Notes under the pieces: model-generated
What the model was told of the DNA's origin: nothing
Databases searched by the model: none
The model's input: only the letters and a program-made list of their open reading frames with translations
Assembly (NCBI GenBank): GCA_964437425.1
Contig: CAYTGO010000004.1
Coordinates: forward strand, 22,012 to 86,011
Source of the DNA: Scalindua sp964437425
GTDB taxonomy: Bacteria > Planctomycetota > Brocadiia > Brocadiales > Scalinduaceae
Direction: 5' to 3'
DNA length: 64,000 bases
Shown here: positions 8,416-17,172 of the stretch, piece by piece
How the letters are laid out: each line of letters begins with the position of its first letter
Position numbering within the stretch: the first letter of the stretch is position 1
Made by a program: the position numbers and the translations under genes

Positions 8416-8976
8416 TTATACTGTTAAAATTTCGTCCGTTTTCTGCTTTAAAAACTCATTAATTTTTGCTTCATTTTCGTGTACAGACTTCTGAATCTGA
8501 TCCTTTGCTTTTTTTGCCTCATCCTCAGTTAACACTGAATCCTTTTCTTCTTTATCAATGTGTTTATTTGCATCACGTCTTATATTTCTGATAGAAATTT
8601 TAGACGCTTCTGTCATTTCCTTTATTTGAGCAACAATCTTTCCTCTTCGATCTCCGCTCAGGGGAGGGATGAGTACTCGAATAATCTTTCCATCAGTATT
8701 TGTTGTCAATCCCAGATCTGATTGTGATATAGCCTTATCAATGTCCTTTATGATGGAAGGATCATAAGGACTGATGACTATTAATTGTGGTTCCGGCGCT
8801 GCAATATTTGCGAGTTGTTTTATTGGAGTCAGGGAACCATAACAACTGACTTTAACATTTTCAACAAGACCCGGTGTCGCCCGACCGGTCCTTATACTCT
8901 TGAGTTCCTCCTTCAAAAGTTCAAGAGATTTTTCCATCTTTCTCTTCGTTTCATTTTGTATTTCTATTGATGTCAT
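8416..8976 (-). CDS. frr: Ribosome recycling factor
   Basis: 186 residues, the usual length. RRF features include LKSIRTGRATPGLVENV near the N-terminus, PLSGDRRGKIVAQIKEM and SIRNIRRDANKHID in the middle. With EF-G it splits post-termination ribosomes. The start ATG overlaps the pyrH stop as ATGA, so translation is probably coupled. Last protein gene of the rpsB-tsf-pyrH-frr unit, a common bacterial order. Confidence 0.97.
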   Translation of the reverse strand: MTSIEIQNETKRKMEKSLELLKEELKSIRTGRATPGLVENVKVSCYGSLTPIKQLANIAAPEPQLIVISPYDPSIIKDIDKAISQSDLGLTTNTDGKIIRVLIPPLSGDRRGKIVAQIKEMTEASKISIRNIRRDANKHIDKEEKDSVLTEDEAKKAKDQIQKSVHENEAKINEFLKQKTDEILTV

Positions 8977-9710
8977 TCGACATCTCCTACAAAAGTGCCA
9001 ACTTTGTCGCCTATCACGGCCTTACTGATATTGTTCTTTTTCCTGAGGTTGAACACAATAATTGGAAGCTTATTTTCCATGCTCAGAGATATTGCTGTTG
9101 CATCCATTACATCCAGCTTATTACTCAACGCATCCATATATTCTATTTTGTCATATTTCTCTGCTTTCGGGTTAGTAACAGGGTCATCGGAATACACTCC
9201 ATCAACCTTAGTTGCTTTAAGAAAGGCATCTGCACCAATTTCTACAGCTCTCAGTGCAGCAGCAGTATCAGTTGTGAAATAAGGGCTGCCTGTTCCACCT
9301 GCAAGAATAACGACAAAACCTTTTTCAAGGAAACTCCGGCATTTATGTATAGTATAAGATTCTACTATACCTTGTATTTCAATCGCACTTAGAACCTTTG
9401 TCGGCACTTTAAGTTTTTCAAGCGAGTCCTGTAGGACAATTGCATTAATGTTTGTAGCAATCATCCCTAACTGATCAGCTCGCGTACGTTCAACACCTGA
9501 CCGGCTTAATTCTGAGCCTCTTGTAATATTGCCAGCACCTACGACTACGGCAATATCAACCCCGGCATCTCTTGCACTACTAATTTCTTCTGCTATTAGA
9601 TCGCACTTAGGAATATCTATTACAGATGAGCTATCTGAACAAAACCCTTCACCACTAATTTTTAAAAGAACGCGATTGTACTTTTTAGTAGCAATGATCC
9701 TATTCTCCAA
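8973..9710 (-). CDS. pyrH: UMP kinase (uridylate kinase)
   Basis: Phosphorylates UMP to UDP with ATP. Amino-acid-kinase fold: YNRVLLKISGEGF at the N-terminus, VVVGAGNITRG, GIVESYTIHKC, ILAGGTGSPYFTTDTAAALRA, KATKVDGVYSDDP. The start is uncertain. The frame runs upstream through TTG codons at 9752, 9716 and 9710, all inside tsf and without a clear RBS. The best-placed site is an ATT at 9695 (MATKKYNRVLL), 9 bases after GGAG and matching the length of known PyrH N-termini. The coordinate given uses the nearest conventional codon. The stop overlaps the frr start. Confidence 0.95.
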   Translation of the reverse strand: MENRIIATKKYNRVLLKISGEGFCSDSSSVIDIPKCDLIAEEISSARDAGVDIAVVVGAGNITRGSELSRSGVERTRADQLGMIATNINAIVLQDSLEKLKVPTKVLSAIEIQGIVESYTIHKCRSFLEKGFVVILAGGTGSPYFTTDTAAALRAVEIGADAFLKATKVDGVYSDDPVTNPKAEKYDKIEYMDALSNKLDVMDATAISLSMENKLPIIVFNLRKKNNISKAVIGDKVGTFVGDVE

Positions 9711-10287
9711 TCGCAAATCTTGCGAAACGACTAATCTTAATGTTTTCGCCAAGTTTTGTAATTGCGGCTTTTAATAAATCCTCTATTGTCTGATCGTTGT
9801 CTTTTACAAAGGGTTGATTAATAAGACAGACTTCTTTATAAAAACTTTCCATCTTGCCGTCAATTATTTTATCCCTTACATTCTCAGGCTTATCTTTAAA
9901 TTCTTCATTGTATGCCTTTTTTTCTCTATCAATCATGTCTTGAGGAACAGTTTCCCGGCTTACGGCCATCGGATCAGTTGCCGCAATATGCATACAGATA
10001 TCTTTTACCAAGGCTTCGAATACGTCATTCTTAGCAACAAAATCAGTTTCACAATTGATTTCAATCAGAACCCCTACTTTACCGTTAGTGTGTATGTACG
10101 AACCCACTCTACCCTCAGGTGTTCCGCGTGATCCCTTTTTCATCGCTTTGGCCAGACCTTTTTTTCTAAGAATTTCTCCTGCTCTTTCAAAGTCTCCATT
10201 TGCTTCTTCTAGTGCATTCTTACAGTCCAAGAAACCTGCACTTGTCCGATCTCTTAATTCTCTTACACTTGATGCATCAATTGCCAT
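9700..10287 (-). CDS. tsf: Elongation factor Ts, short form
   Basis: 195 residues: nucleotide-exchange factor for EF-Tu. The N-terminal UBA-like region has VRELRDRTSAGFLDCKNAL and ILRKKGLAKA; the core carries the diagnostic ETDFVAKND. It is the short form, lacking the long C-terminal extension of E. coli EF-Ts, as in Thermus and many other phyla. It follows rpsB by 105 bases. Confidence 0.97.
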   Translation of the reverse strand: MAIDASSVRELRDRTSAGFLDCKNALEEANGDFERAGEILRKKGLAKAMKKGSRGTPEGRVGSYIHTNGKVGVLIEINCETDFVAKNDVFEALVKDICMHIAATDPMAVSRETVPQDMIDREKKAYNEEFKDKPENVRDKIIDGKMESFYKEVCLINQPFVKDNDQTIEDLLKAAITKLGENIKISRFARFAIGE

Positions 10288-10392
10288 TGTACTATAACTC
10301 CATATATTTATTCTAAGTTTTTACTGATAATAAAGACCATAATTGAGGGAGGTTCCAACTGTTACAAGATGCTAGTTCGGTGGATGATACGT

Positions 10393-11118
10393 TTAAGTAG
10401 TTTCCTGTAATGCCTTGCTGTCTTCTTCTATTTTCGCCGTAGGTTGTCCCTCTAATATTGCATCTGCTGTCTTGTTCAAGAACAGCCTGATTGCCCTGAT
10501 AGCATCATCGTTTCCGGGAACACATACATCCACCAAGTCAGGATCGCAGTCAGTGTCTGTCAGGCATATCGTTGGTATTCCCATCTTTATGGCCTCTTTC
10601 ATTGCTATGTGCTCTTTTTTAGGATCTACAATAACAAGCACAGATGGTAATTTACTCATATTTTTTATACCTTCGAGATTCTTAGCAATTTTTTTTCTCT
10701 CACGTGTGAGTGAAGATATAATTTTTTTACTATAATTATGAATTGATCCGTTTTCTTCAAGTTCTTCAAGCTCTTCCAATCTTTTCAATCTTTTACGAAT
10801 TGTCTCAAAGTTCGTTAGCGTACCACCAAGCCACCTCTCACAAACGTAATGCATATTCGATCGTTTAGCTTCGGCAACGATAGCATCCTTAGCTTGCCAT
10901 TTTGTGCCTACGAAAAGTATCTCTTTCCTGCCACTGGAAACTTTGGTTAGAAACTTATAGGCGGTAATCAGACCCCTAACGGTCTCTCTCAGGTTAATTA
11001 TATGAATCAGATTACGCTTCCCGAAAATATATGGTTTCATCTTAGGGTTCCATCGGCTGGTCCGATGCCCAAAATGAAAGCCTGCATCCACTAATTCTTG
11101 AAGATTTACTATTGACAA
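10393..11118 (-). CDS. rpsB: Ribosomal protein S2
   Basis: 241 residues. Start taken at TTG 11118 (MSIVNLQELVDAGFHFGH): AAGGAG lies 6 bases upstream and the N-terminus then matches S2 proteins. The TTG two codons earlier directly abuts the RBS. Motifs include GHRTSRWNPKMKPYIFG, LFVGTKWQAKDAI, ERWLGGTLTNF and GIPTICLTDTDCDPDLVD. It has its own promoter and heads the tsf-pyrH-frr unit. Confidence 0.97.
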   Translation of the reverse strand: MSIVNLQELVDAGFHFGHRTSRWNPKMKPYIFGKRNLIHIINLRETVRGLITAYKFLTKVSSGRKEILFVGTKWQAKDAIVAEAKRSNMHYVCERWLGGTLTNFETIRKRLKRLEELEELEENGSIHNYSKKIISSLTRERKKIAKNLEGIKNMSKLPSVLVIVDPKKEHIAMKEAIKMGIPTICLTDTDCDPDLVDVCVPGNDDAIRAIRLFLNKTADAILEGQPTAKIEEDSKALQETT

Positions 11119-11164
11119 AATCAACTCCTTATATAAATTCTCTATTCCATCTCGAAAGCGTTTT

Positions 11165-11192
11165 ATTATATCAAATAAAAGTGCATGTACAA
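11165..11192 (-). promoter_or_regulatory. Sigma70-type promoter of rpsB
   Basis: On the minus strand, TTGTAC (11187-11192), 16-base spacer, TATAAT (11165-11170). The leader would be only about 40 bases, so there is no room for a long S2 autoregulatory structure. Confidence 0.6.
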
Positions 11193-11294
11193 GTATAATT
11201 ATAAAAATACTCTTGTAAGTGGCAAGCCTTCAACTAACCATATTATTTCTTCAACAGAAAACAGAAAAGACCCCATACCGCGCCTTCCGATATC

Positions 11295-12308
11295 CTAAAT
11301 ATTTGCCATTTTCAGATTTTTGCTTATTTCTTCTCTGATTTCAGCTGCTATTTTTATGGCATTTATTCCCTCTTCACCTGAAACAACCGGCTGTTTACCG
11401 TTTTTTACACAGTCGACAAAGGATTCCAGTTCTTTTTTCAGTGGTTCCTGATTATCCATTTTTATTCGTTCAATTTTTAACAAATCGCCAAAGGAAAAGT
11501 TCTTAAGATCTGTAATGTTTACAACGCCTTTGTTTTCAGGGTCAATAGTTTTAAGAGTTAGCTTTGGAGATTTTTTGTAAATAAGAACTTCTTGCTTTTG
11601 ATAATCAAGCGATATATACGAATTTTCAGAGAAAAGACGAATTCTTCTCATCGGCTCGAAAGAGACCCTGCTTGCCGTAATGTTTGCCACGCAACCATTC
11701 TCAAACTGGATGCGAGTATTTGCAATATCCTCTTTATCAGCTATAACATTTACACCAACAGCATCGATCTTTTTTACTTTTGACTTCGAAAGATATAAAA
11801 TAATGTCTATATCGTGAATCATCAAATCTAAAACTACGCCTATATCGGCAGAACGGAACGTAAATGGGCTCAATCTGTGGCATTCTATGAATTTCAAGGA
11901 AACATCAAGTTTCTTGATAGCCTCCAGTGCTGGATTAAATCTTTCTATGTAACCTGGCTGTAATATTGTTGAGTTCTTTTTGCTTAGCGTTATTAATTCT
12001 TCAGCCTCGGATACTGTGCCCGTCATGGGTTTTTCCACTAATACGTGGATTCCATTACTAAGTAGTTCTTTGGCAATCTCATAGTGGAACTTAGTAGGCA
12101 CAACAACGCTAGCCGCATCAACTTTATCTAGAATATCTTCGAATGAGCTATAATAGCTGGTGTTACAACGCTGTGCTATAGCTTCACCGACATCTTTATT
12201 AGTATCTACAACACCTACAAGGCTGACATCCGGCATCTCAGAGTAGATGCGTGCATGTTCCTTGCCGAGATGACCTGCCCCTATTACTGCAACCTTCAAT
12301 TTTTCCAA
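11295..12308 (-). CDS. Gfo/Idh/MocA-family NAD(P)-dependent sugar oxidoreductase
   Basis: 337 residues. An N-terminal Rossmann fold with GAGHLG (residues 11-16) and VLVEKPMTG with the catalytic-type Lys is followed by a C-terminal alpha/beta domain (DLMIHDIDIILYL). The start is 13 bases after the lpxA stop, so the two are co-transcribed. In some bacteria an oxidoreductase of this family, GnnA, sits beside lpxA and works with aminotransferase GnnB to make the 3-amino sugar nucleotide used for amide-linked lipid A. No gnnB is in this window, so that role is a hypothesis. A general nucleotide-sugar dehydrogenase is the cautious call. Confidence 0.85.
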   Translation of the reverse strand: MEKLKVAVIGAGHLGKEHARIYSEMPDVSLVGVVDTNKDVGEAIAQRCNTSYYSSFEDILDKVDAASVVVPTKFHYEIAKELLSNGIHVLVEKPMTGTVSEAEELITLSKKNSTILQPGYIERFNPALEAIKKLDVSLKFIECHRLSPFTFRSADIGVVLDLMIHDIDIILYLSKSKVKKIDAVGVNVIADKEDIANTRIQFENGCVANITASRVSFEPMRRIRLFSENSYISLDYQKQEVLIYKKSPKLTLKTIDPENKGVVNITDLKNFSFGDLLKIERIKMDNQEPLKKELESFVDCVKNGKQPVVSGEEGINAIKIAAEIREEISKNLKMANI

Positions 12309-12321
12309 AGTTTTTTATCTC

Positions 12322-13140
12322 TTATGCATTATTTGTTAAAGTTGACCTTAAAGACTCCCTATACCTACCGAATTTACCCTTATCAACGTTCCTAAAGAAG
12401 TCTATGAGGACTTCTATCTCTGGCATCAGGTTTTCCTGGTTCTCCAACTCAGAAAGTATTTGGTTTCTATTCAATGTTTCTGACCGAAAAAGCTGTTTAA
12501 ATGCTTCCTTTATGGTGTTAACGCTGCCTTGTGAGAATCCAGATCTCTCCAAGCCTATTACATTAACTTTTCGAACCTTAGCAGGATTACCTTCCACTAT
12601 CATGTATGGCGGCACATCCTGGACAATCCTTGAAAGCCCACCCACATAAGAGTGCTGTCCAATAGTTACAAAAGGCTGTACGCCTGCCAGTCCCAACACT
12701 TTTGCGTGTTTTTCTACTTTTATATGCCCACCTAGAAGTACACCATTGGCGAGAAGGACATTGTCTTCAACGATACAATCATGTGCTATATGCGAACATG
12801 ACATAAAAAGATTGTTATCACCTATTAGTGTTTCTCCTCCACCTACTTCAGTTCCAGTATTGATTGTAACACCTTCCCTGATAACATTGTCACTTCCAAT
12901 TATAAGAGTTGATTGTTCACCGTAATATTTTAAATCTTGAGGTTCTGCACCTACTACTGAATTGGGAAATATTACGTTGTTATTGGCCAAGGTTGTATTA
13001 CCTGTAATTGTGACGTTGTTGTGAATAATGCTTCCTTCACCAATTCTCACATTTTTGTCGATTACCGAAAAAGGACCAATTTCAACATTTTCACCTATTA
13101 TGGCTTCTGCATGGACGATAGCTGTCGGATGTATTTTCAT
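12322..13140 (-). CDS. lpxA: Acyl-[ACP]-UDP-N-acetylglucosamine O-acyltransferase (LpxA)
   Basis: 272 residues: left-handed beta-helix of hexapeptide repeats up to about residue 190, then the helical LpxA C-terminus (GLERSGFSQGSVNTIKEAF). It performs the first step of lipid A synthesis. The catalytic His of HIAHDC is present (His120, E. coli His125), as is the His of GGH (139, E. coli His144) and the NTGTEVGGGET loop. The position of E. coli His160-Gln161 (AVHQF) reads Gln155-Pro156 (GVQPF), an unusual change near the substrate pocket. It lies between lpxC and the Gfo/Idh gene. Confidence 0.93.
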   Translation of the reverse strand: MKIHPTAIVHAEAIIGENVEIGPFSVIDKNVRIGEGSIIHNNVTITGNTTLANNNVIFPNSVVGAEPQDLKYYGEQSTLIIGSDNVIREGVTINTGTEVGGGETLIGDNNLFMSCSHIAHDCIVEDNVLLANGVLLGGHIKVEKHAKVLGLAGVQPFVTIGQHSYVGGLSRIVQDVPPYMIVEGNPAKVRKVNVIGLERSGFSQGSVNTIKEAFKQLFRSETLNRNQILSELENQENLMPEIEVLIDFFRNVDKGKFGRYRESLRSTLTNNA

Positions 13141-13265
13141 TTGTAATGTACGTATTTAATATTATCAAAACTAATACCACAGTAGTCTAGCCTGGAAAAA
13201 AATCTTAGTAAGCGCTTGAAAGAAGATCGAATTGTTTATTAAAAACTGTAGCGGTACTTTTAAGC

Positions 13266-14138
13266 TTATTTATCTTTTTTATTTTTGAAGCATTCAAATA
13301 TTTTTTCTGCCATAAGAGTGTTTAAATAGTGTCCGGATTTTGTTGCAACTATACGAGCATGCAATGTGAGATTGGTCAAATAAAGATCACCTATAATGTC
13401 CAATATTTTATGCCTTACACACTCATTTGGAAATCTTAACTCAGCAGGGGCCATGGATATGGGTTTAGTTACTGTACCATCTTCTTGCAATATGAGGCTG
13501 TTATCATCAGTAACCCCTTTCCCCAATCCTAGTTTTTTATATTCTTCAATAACTGTACACAGGCCGAACGTCCTTGCGGGTGCTATTTGAGTACTGAAAT
13601 TACTTTCTGTCATTTCGATTTCAAAACACTGCCTGTTTAAAAATGATCCGTTAAAATCAAGAATGTAGGAAAGGGACAGACCTTTGTCATATGGCATGGC
13701 GACCATACTTGCATCACCATCACTTACTCTTATTTCCTCTTGCAAATAAAATGTGTTTTTCGGTTCTGTAAGTGTTTCTATCCCTGTGCCTTTGAGTAAT
13801 TGGAGGAACAGAAGAGAACTACCATCTCCTGCCGGCACTTCATTACTATTGACCTCTATTTCTATATTATCAATACCAAGTCCGGCTAAAGCAGCCATTA
13901 CATGTTCAACACTCTTTACCCCTACTCCATTTTTTTCTAATGTTACCAGCCGTTTTGTATCATAGAGCATTTCAATGTTTGCTGGCACCCTTGGATGATT
14001 CTCAATGTCAGTACGTACAAAAACTATTCCTGTGTTTGCCTGAGATGGTTTAAAGCGGAGCTTAACTTCTTCTCCAGTAAATAATCCTATTCCAGAATAC
14101 TCAACTATTCTTGAAATTGTTCTTTGAAATTTATCCAA
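13266..14138 (-). CDS. lpxC: UDP-3-O-acyl-N-acetylglucosamine deacetylase (LpxC)
   Basis: 290 residues, a stand-alone LpxC without the FabZ fusion seen in Bacteroidetes and some planctomycetes. It is the zinc deacetylase of the committed lipid A step. Zinc ligands are His79 (SVEHVMAAL) and the His and Asp of RHKILDIIGD; the catalytic His is in SGHYLN; Glu78 is conserved. The start is TTG (MDKFQRT), 7 bases after the OmpH stop. Confidence 0.96.
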   Translation of the reverse strand: MDKFQRTISRIVEYSGIGLFTGEEVKLRFKPSQANTGIVFVRTDIENHPRVPANIEMLYDTKRLVTLEKNGVGVKSVEHVMAALAGLGIDNIEIEVNSNEVPAGDGSSLLFLQLLKGTGIETLTEPKNTFYLQEEIRVSDGDASMVAMPYDKGLSLSYILDFNGSFLNRQCFEIEMTESNFSTQIAPARTFGLCTVIEEYKKLGLGKGVTDDNSLILQEDGTVTKPISMAPAELRFPNECVRHKILDIIGDLYLTNLTLHARIVATKSGHYLNTLMAEKIFECFKNKKDK

Positions 14139-14145
14139 ACTTTAA

Positions 14146-14757
14146 TTATTCTCCTTTTTCTTTGGAATATGACGCGTTTAAAGCCTCTACTACGTCTAAC
14201 GTAATATCAACAGAATCAGAATGATATAAAACAGTTCTTATTCCAATTTTAAATTGAAGATCAGAAATTTTTCCACTCTTTAAATCGGCTTCTTCATTTT
14301 TAATAACAAGATCAAAACCCTCTTGCTCTCCAATTTTTTCAACTTTCCGCACTACCTCTTGATAGATATTTTCAAAGAAATCTTTATATTTTTTTAGTAG
14401 TTGCCTTTCTGCAAACTTTGCGTAGCCTTCAAGCTCCACATTTTTTCTTTCCATCAGGTTCTCGTTATTATTCCTACTTTCACTACCCAAATCCAGTAGC
14501 TGAGTCTCCTCATCCAAGTCAATAATTTCTTTTCTCTTTTTATTTACTTCATCTTGAAACCCTTTTTCCTGTTCTTTCAGCTCCTCATCTAAATCTATTC
14601 TCTTTTGATATTTTTCAAATACGCTACCTATATCCACTATGCCAATCTTAAAATCTTCTGCTTCAGCATTTACGATATTTATATTTGTGCAGATTAGGAT
14701 TGCAAATAAAGCAAACGCAAGGCACATAATTGGCATTCTTGCGAACAGTAATTTCAT
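14146..14757 (-). CDS. OmpH/Skp-family periplasmic chaperone
   Basis: 203 residues with a signal peptide (hydrophobic to about residue 30, cleavage near VNAEA), then FKIGIVDIGSVFEKYQK and a long charged coiled coil with the QKGFQDEVNKKRKEI pattern of Skp/OmpH proteins. Skp trimers hold unfolded outer-membrane proteins in the periplasm. The place directly after bamA and before lpxC is classical. It is slightly longer than E. coli Skp because of a C-terminal tail. Confidence 0.88.
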   Translation of the reverse strand: MKLLFARMPIMCLAFALFAILICTNINIVNAEAEDFKIGIVDIGSVFEKYQKRIDLDEELKEQEKGFQDEVNKKRKEIIDLDEETQLLDLGSESRNNNENLMERKNVELEGYAKFAERQLLKKYKDFFENIYQEVVRKVEKIGEQEGFDLVIKNEEADLKSGKISDLQFKIGIRTVLYHSDSVDITLDVVEALNASYSKEKGE

Positions 14758-14808
14758 GATATTAAATTCCTTTCCTGATTTATTAGAAGAGAGACAATAA
14801 AGGGGTTA

Positions 14809-17163
14809 CTAACGCCCTCCCATGTTAAATGTTATCGCTTGCTCATCATCCTTGTCTTTTCTTATGAATGGAAAACCAAAGTCAACGGAAACAACAGAGT
14901 TTCCCATAAAAGGCACTTTTGCTCTGAAACCAAAACCCAATGTTGCACGAAAGTTGTGAAAGTTTATGTCATTTAGATCGGTATCCGCTTTTCCTGCATC
15001 AACAAAAAAAGCACCTCTGACCATATCACTGTAAACAGGGACAGTATATTCAGCAGTTGCCAAGAGCAGTGCCTTACCACCGATTTGTTCACCTGTTATC
15101 ACATCGGTTGGGCCCACACCTCTGAATGAAAAACCTCGTATAGAATTGGCACCACCGGCAAAAAAGTTCTCAAAGATAGGTATACCCTCATCTGAAGTTG
15201 CTTCAATCATACCTAACGTTCCACCGTAAGAAAGGATATGTTTACCTCTCCAGTCAGGAAAGTTGAAAACAGTATGATATTTCGTTCCTTTTGCTATAAA
15301 CTTTATCATATCAACATCGAGACCTGAGAATTCCAGGGATGACGTTATTTTATAACCTCTGGTAGGAACCATTCTATTGTCCAGTCTGTTTAACATCGCG
15401 GTTAGCTCCAAGCTTAGTTTTCTACTACTCCCCTCTTGATCCTTTACAATTTTAGGCGCGTTACCGTCAATGTTCTGTATTCCAATTATCTCAAAGTTTG
15501 GAGTAACACCAAGCCTTAATCCCCTGAGTACTGTTTTGCCGACACTCATTTTGAAACCTTTTCTCTCTTCGTCATAGTCCTCCCTTGCACGCCGTAAAAT
15601 ATTAGCGCTTAGCCCCATACTATACCCTGAATCAAAAACGGCAGGATTGTTAAACGAAAATACTCCTGTTGTTCTTTGAAGCCCAGGACTAAATCTCATT
15701 GTTATTGTGTGACCCCCACCTCGGAATGCATTACCTGACATAAAGTCTTTCCAGTCCTTAGGCAAATCAAATATATCAAAGTTTTTATCAGTATATGAGA
15801 CGTCTCCAAAGAGTCCGGCATTGGCACCAAACCCTCCACCAAACCTTAACATTCCAGTTCTACCCTCTTTTACATTAACGAGCACATTTTTTGTATTGTA
15901 CTTTGTACCAGGCAGATAAGTCATCTCTGAAGCTGAGCCACTTTGGCTGTCAAAATATCCTGTACTTGTCAATCGCTGCTCACTTCTCTTGATTTTTTGA
16001 GTATCAACCCTTTCTCCCGGAAAAAAGCTCAAATTCCTACGAATGACATTGTCCTTTGTCTTATCGTTGCCTGTTATTATAACTTTTTCTATGAAAAATC
16101 TCTCATTTTCAATAACATCGAATATTATATCAATTTTAGGTTCAACTTGCTGGTAAGTATACTCCGCTTTCACGTTTGCATTAAGATAACCTTGCTTACC
16201 ATAAGCCATGCGTATACCCTGTGAATCTTTTTGGAGAGACTCCGGAAGGAATGCGCTTCCTTTCTTTAGTTCAAGCATGCCAATTATCTCATCGCTGGTA
16301 AAAAGCTTATTTCCTTTTATGCTTACATTGTCAACATGGTACCTATCACCTTCATCTACTATTACATGAACGAACATTTTCTTTCTATCTGAGCTATACT
16401 GTTCTTTCCATGTTACGTCAGCATCTAACCATCCACCGCCTCCATAAAATCCCTTAATTTTTTCGACGTCTTCTTCAAATTTACTCTTATCAAATTTACC
16501 GGGAAAGATGAAACGAGGAAACTTCCTCTTTTTCGTATCAATGATTTTAGTAAGCCTTTTTGAGGAAAAGGTTTGATTCCCTTCAAAGACTATCTCTTTT
16601 ACGTAGATCTTCGAACCTTCTCGAATATTAAATGTTATATTCACATAGCCATCTGTTTTTTTCTCTTCGCTCTTAACATCAATGTTTGAAAATCCTTTGC
16701 CCTGGTATATCTCGCGTATTTTATCTTCGTCCAGCTTCAATAAATAACGCTTTAAATAATCTCCTTCTTTTATCTGTATACCTTCTCTGAGTTTTTTTGT
16801 TTTAACCTCGTCGTTACCCGCAAAAAAAATATTTCTTACGACAGGACGTTCCAACACAAGAAAAATCACCTTAACTCCGTCTTCATATGCCTCTACTTCT
16901 ACTTCGATATTATCAAAAAACCCCAACAGCCAGATAGCATCAACATCCTGACTTATTGCTTTTGGATCATAAATATCTCCATGATTGGTTTTGATTGCGG
17001 TTTTTATTGTTGAACTGCTTATTCTGCTATTACCTTTAAACTCTATTTTCTTGACTACCGCAGAAACGCCTTCGTTTCCCTGAGCGTTAAGTATCTTCAC
17101 GCCATCTAATGCGAAGAAAAGAACGAATACAATAGCAAATATTTTAATGTTTTTATATGACAT
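14809..17163 (-). CDS. bamA: Outer-membrane protein assembly factor BamA
   Basis: 784 residues: signal peptide to about 28, five POTRA repeats (about 35-380, e.g. VVKKIEFKGNSRIS and GSKIYVKEIVFEGN), then a 16-strand barrel. The conserved loop-6 motif is present as GANSIRGFSFRG. It inserts beta-barrel proteins into the outer membrane. The last residues (ITFNMGGR) resemble the usual FNIG beta-signal but end in Arg without the terminal aromatic residue. It lies between dnaB (9 bases upstream) and the ompH gene. Confidence 0.96.
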   Translation of the reverse strand: MSYKNIKIFAIVFVLFFALDGVKILNAQGNEGVSAVVKKIEFKGNSRISSSTIKTAIKTNHGDIYDPKAISQDVDAIWLLGFFDNIEVEVEAYEDGVKVIFLVLERPVVRNIFFAGNDEVKTKKLREGIQIKEGDYLKRYLLKLDEDKIREIYQGKGFSNIDVKSEEKKTDGYVNITFNIREGSKIYVKEIVFEGNQTFSSKRLTKIIDTKKRKFPRFIFPGKFDKSKFEEDVEKIKGFYGGGGWLDADVTWKEQYSSDRKKMFVHVIVDEGDRYHVDNVSIKGNKLFTSDEIIGMLELKKGSAFLPESLQKDSQGIRMAYGKQGYLNANVKAEYTYQQVEPKIDIIFDVIENERFFIEKVIITGNDKTKDNVIRRNLSFFPGERVDTQKIKRSEQRLTSTGYFDSQSGSASEMTYLPGTKYNTKNVLVNVKEGRTGMLRFGGGFGANAGLFGDVSYTDKNFDIFDLPKDWKDFMSGNAFRGGGHTITMRFSPGLQRTTGVFSFNNPAVFDSGYSMGLSANILRRAREDYDEERKGFKMSVGKTVLRGLRLGVTPNFEIIGIQNIDGNAPKIVKDQEGSSRKLSLELTAMLNRLDNRMVPTRGYKITSSLEFSGLDVDMIKFIAKGTKYHTVFNFPDWRGKHILSYGGTLGMIEATSDEGIPIFENFFAGGANSIRGFSFRGVGPTDVITGEQIGGKALLLATAEYTVPVYSDMVRGAFFVDAGKADTDLNDINFHNFRATLGFGFRAKVPFMGNSVVSVDFGFPFIRKDKDDEQAITFNMGGR

Positions 17164-17172
17164 AGGTCTATT

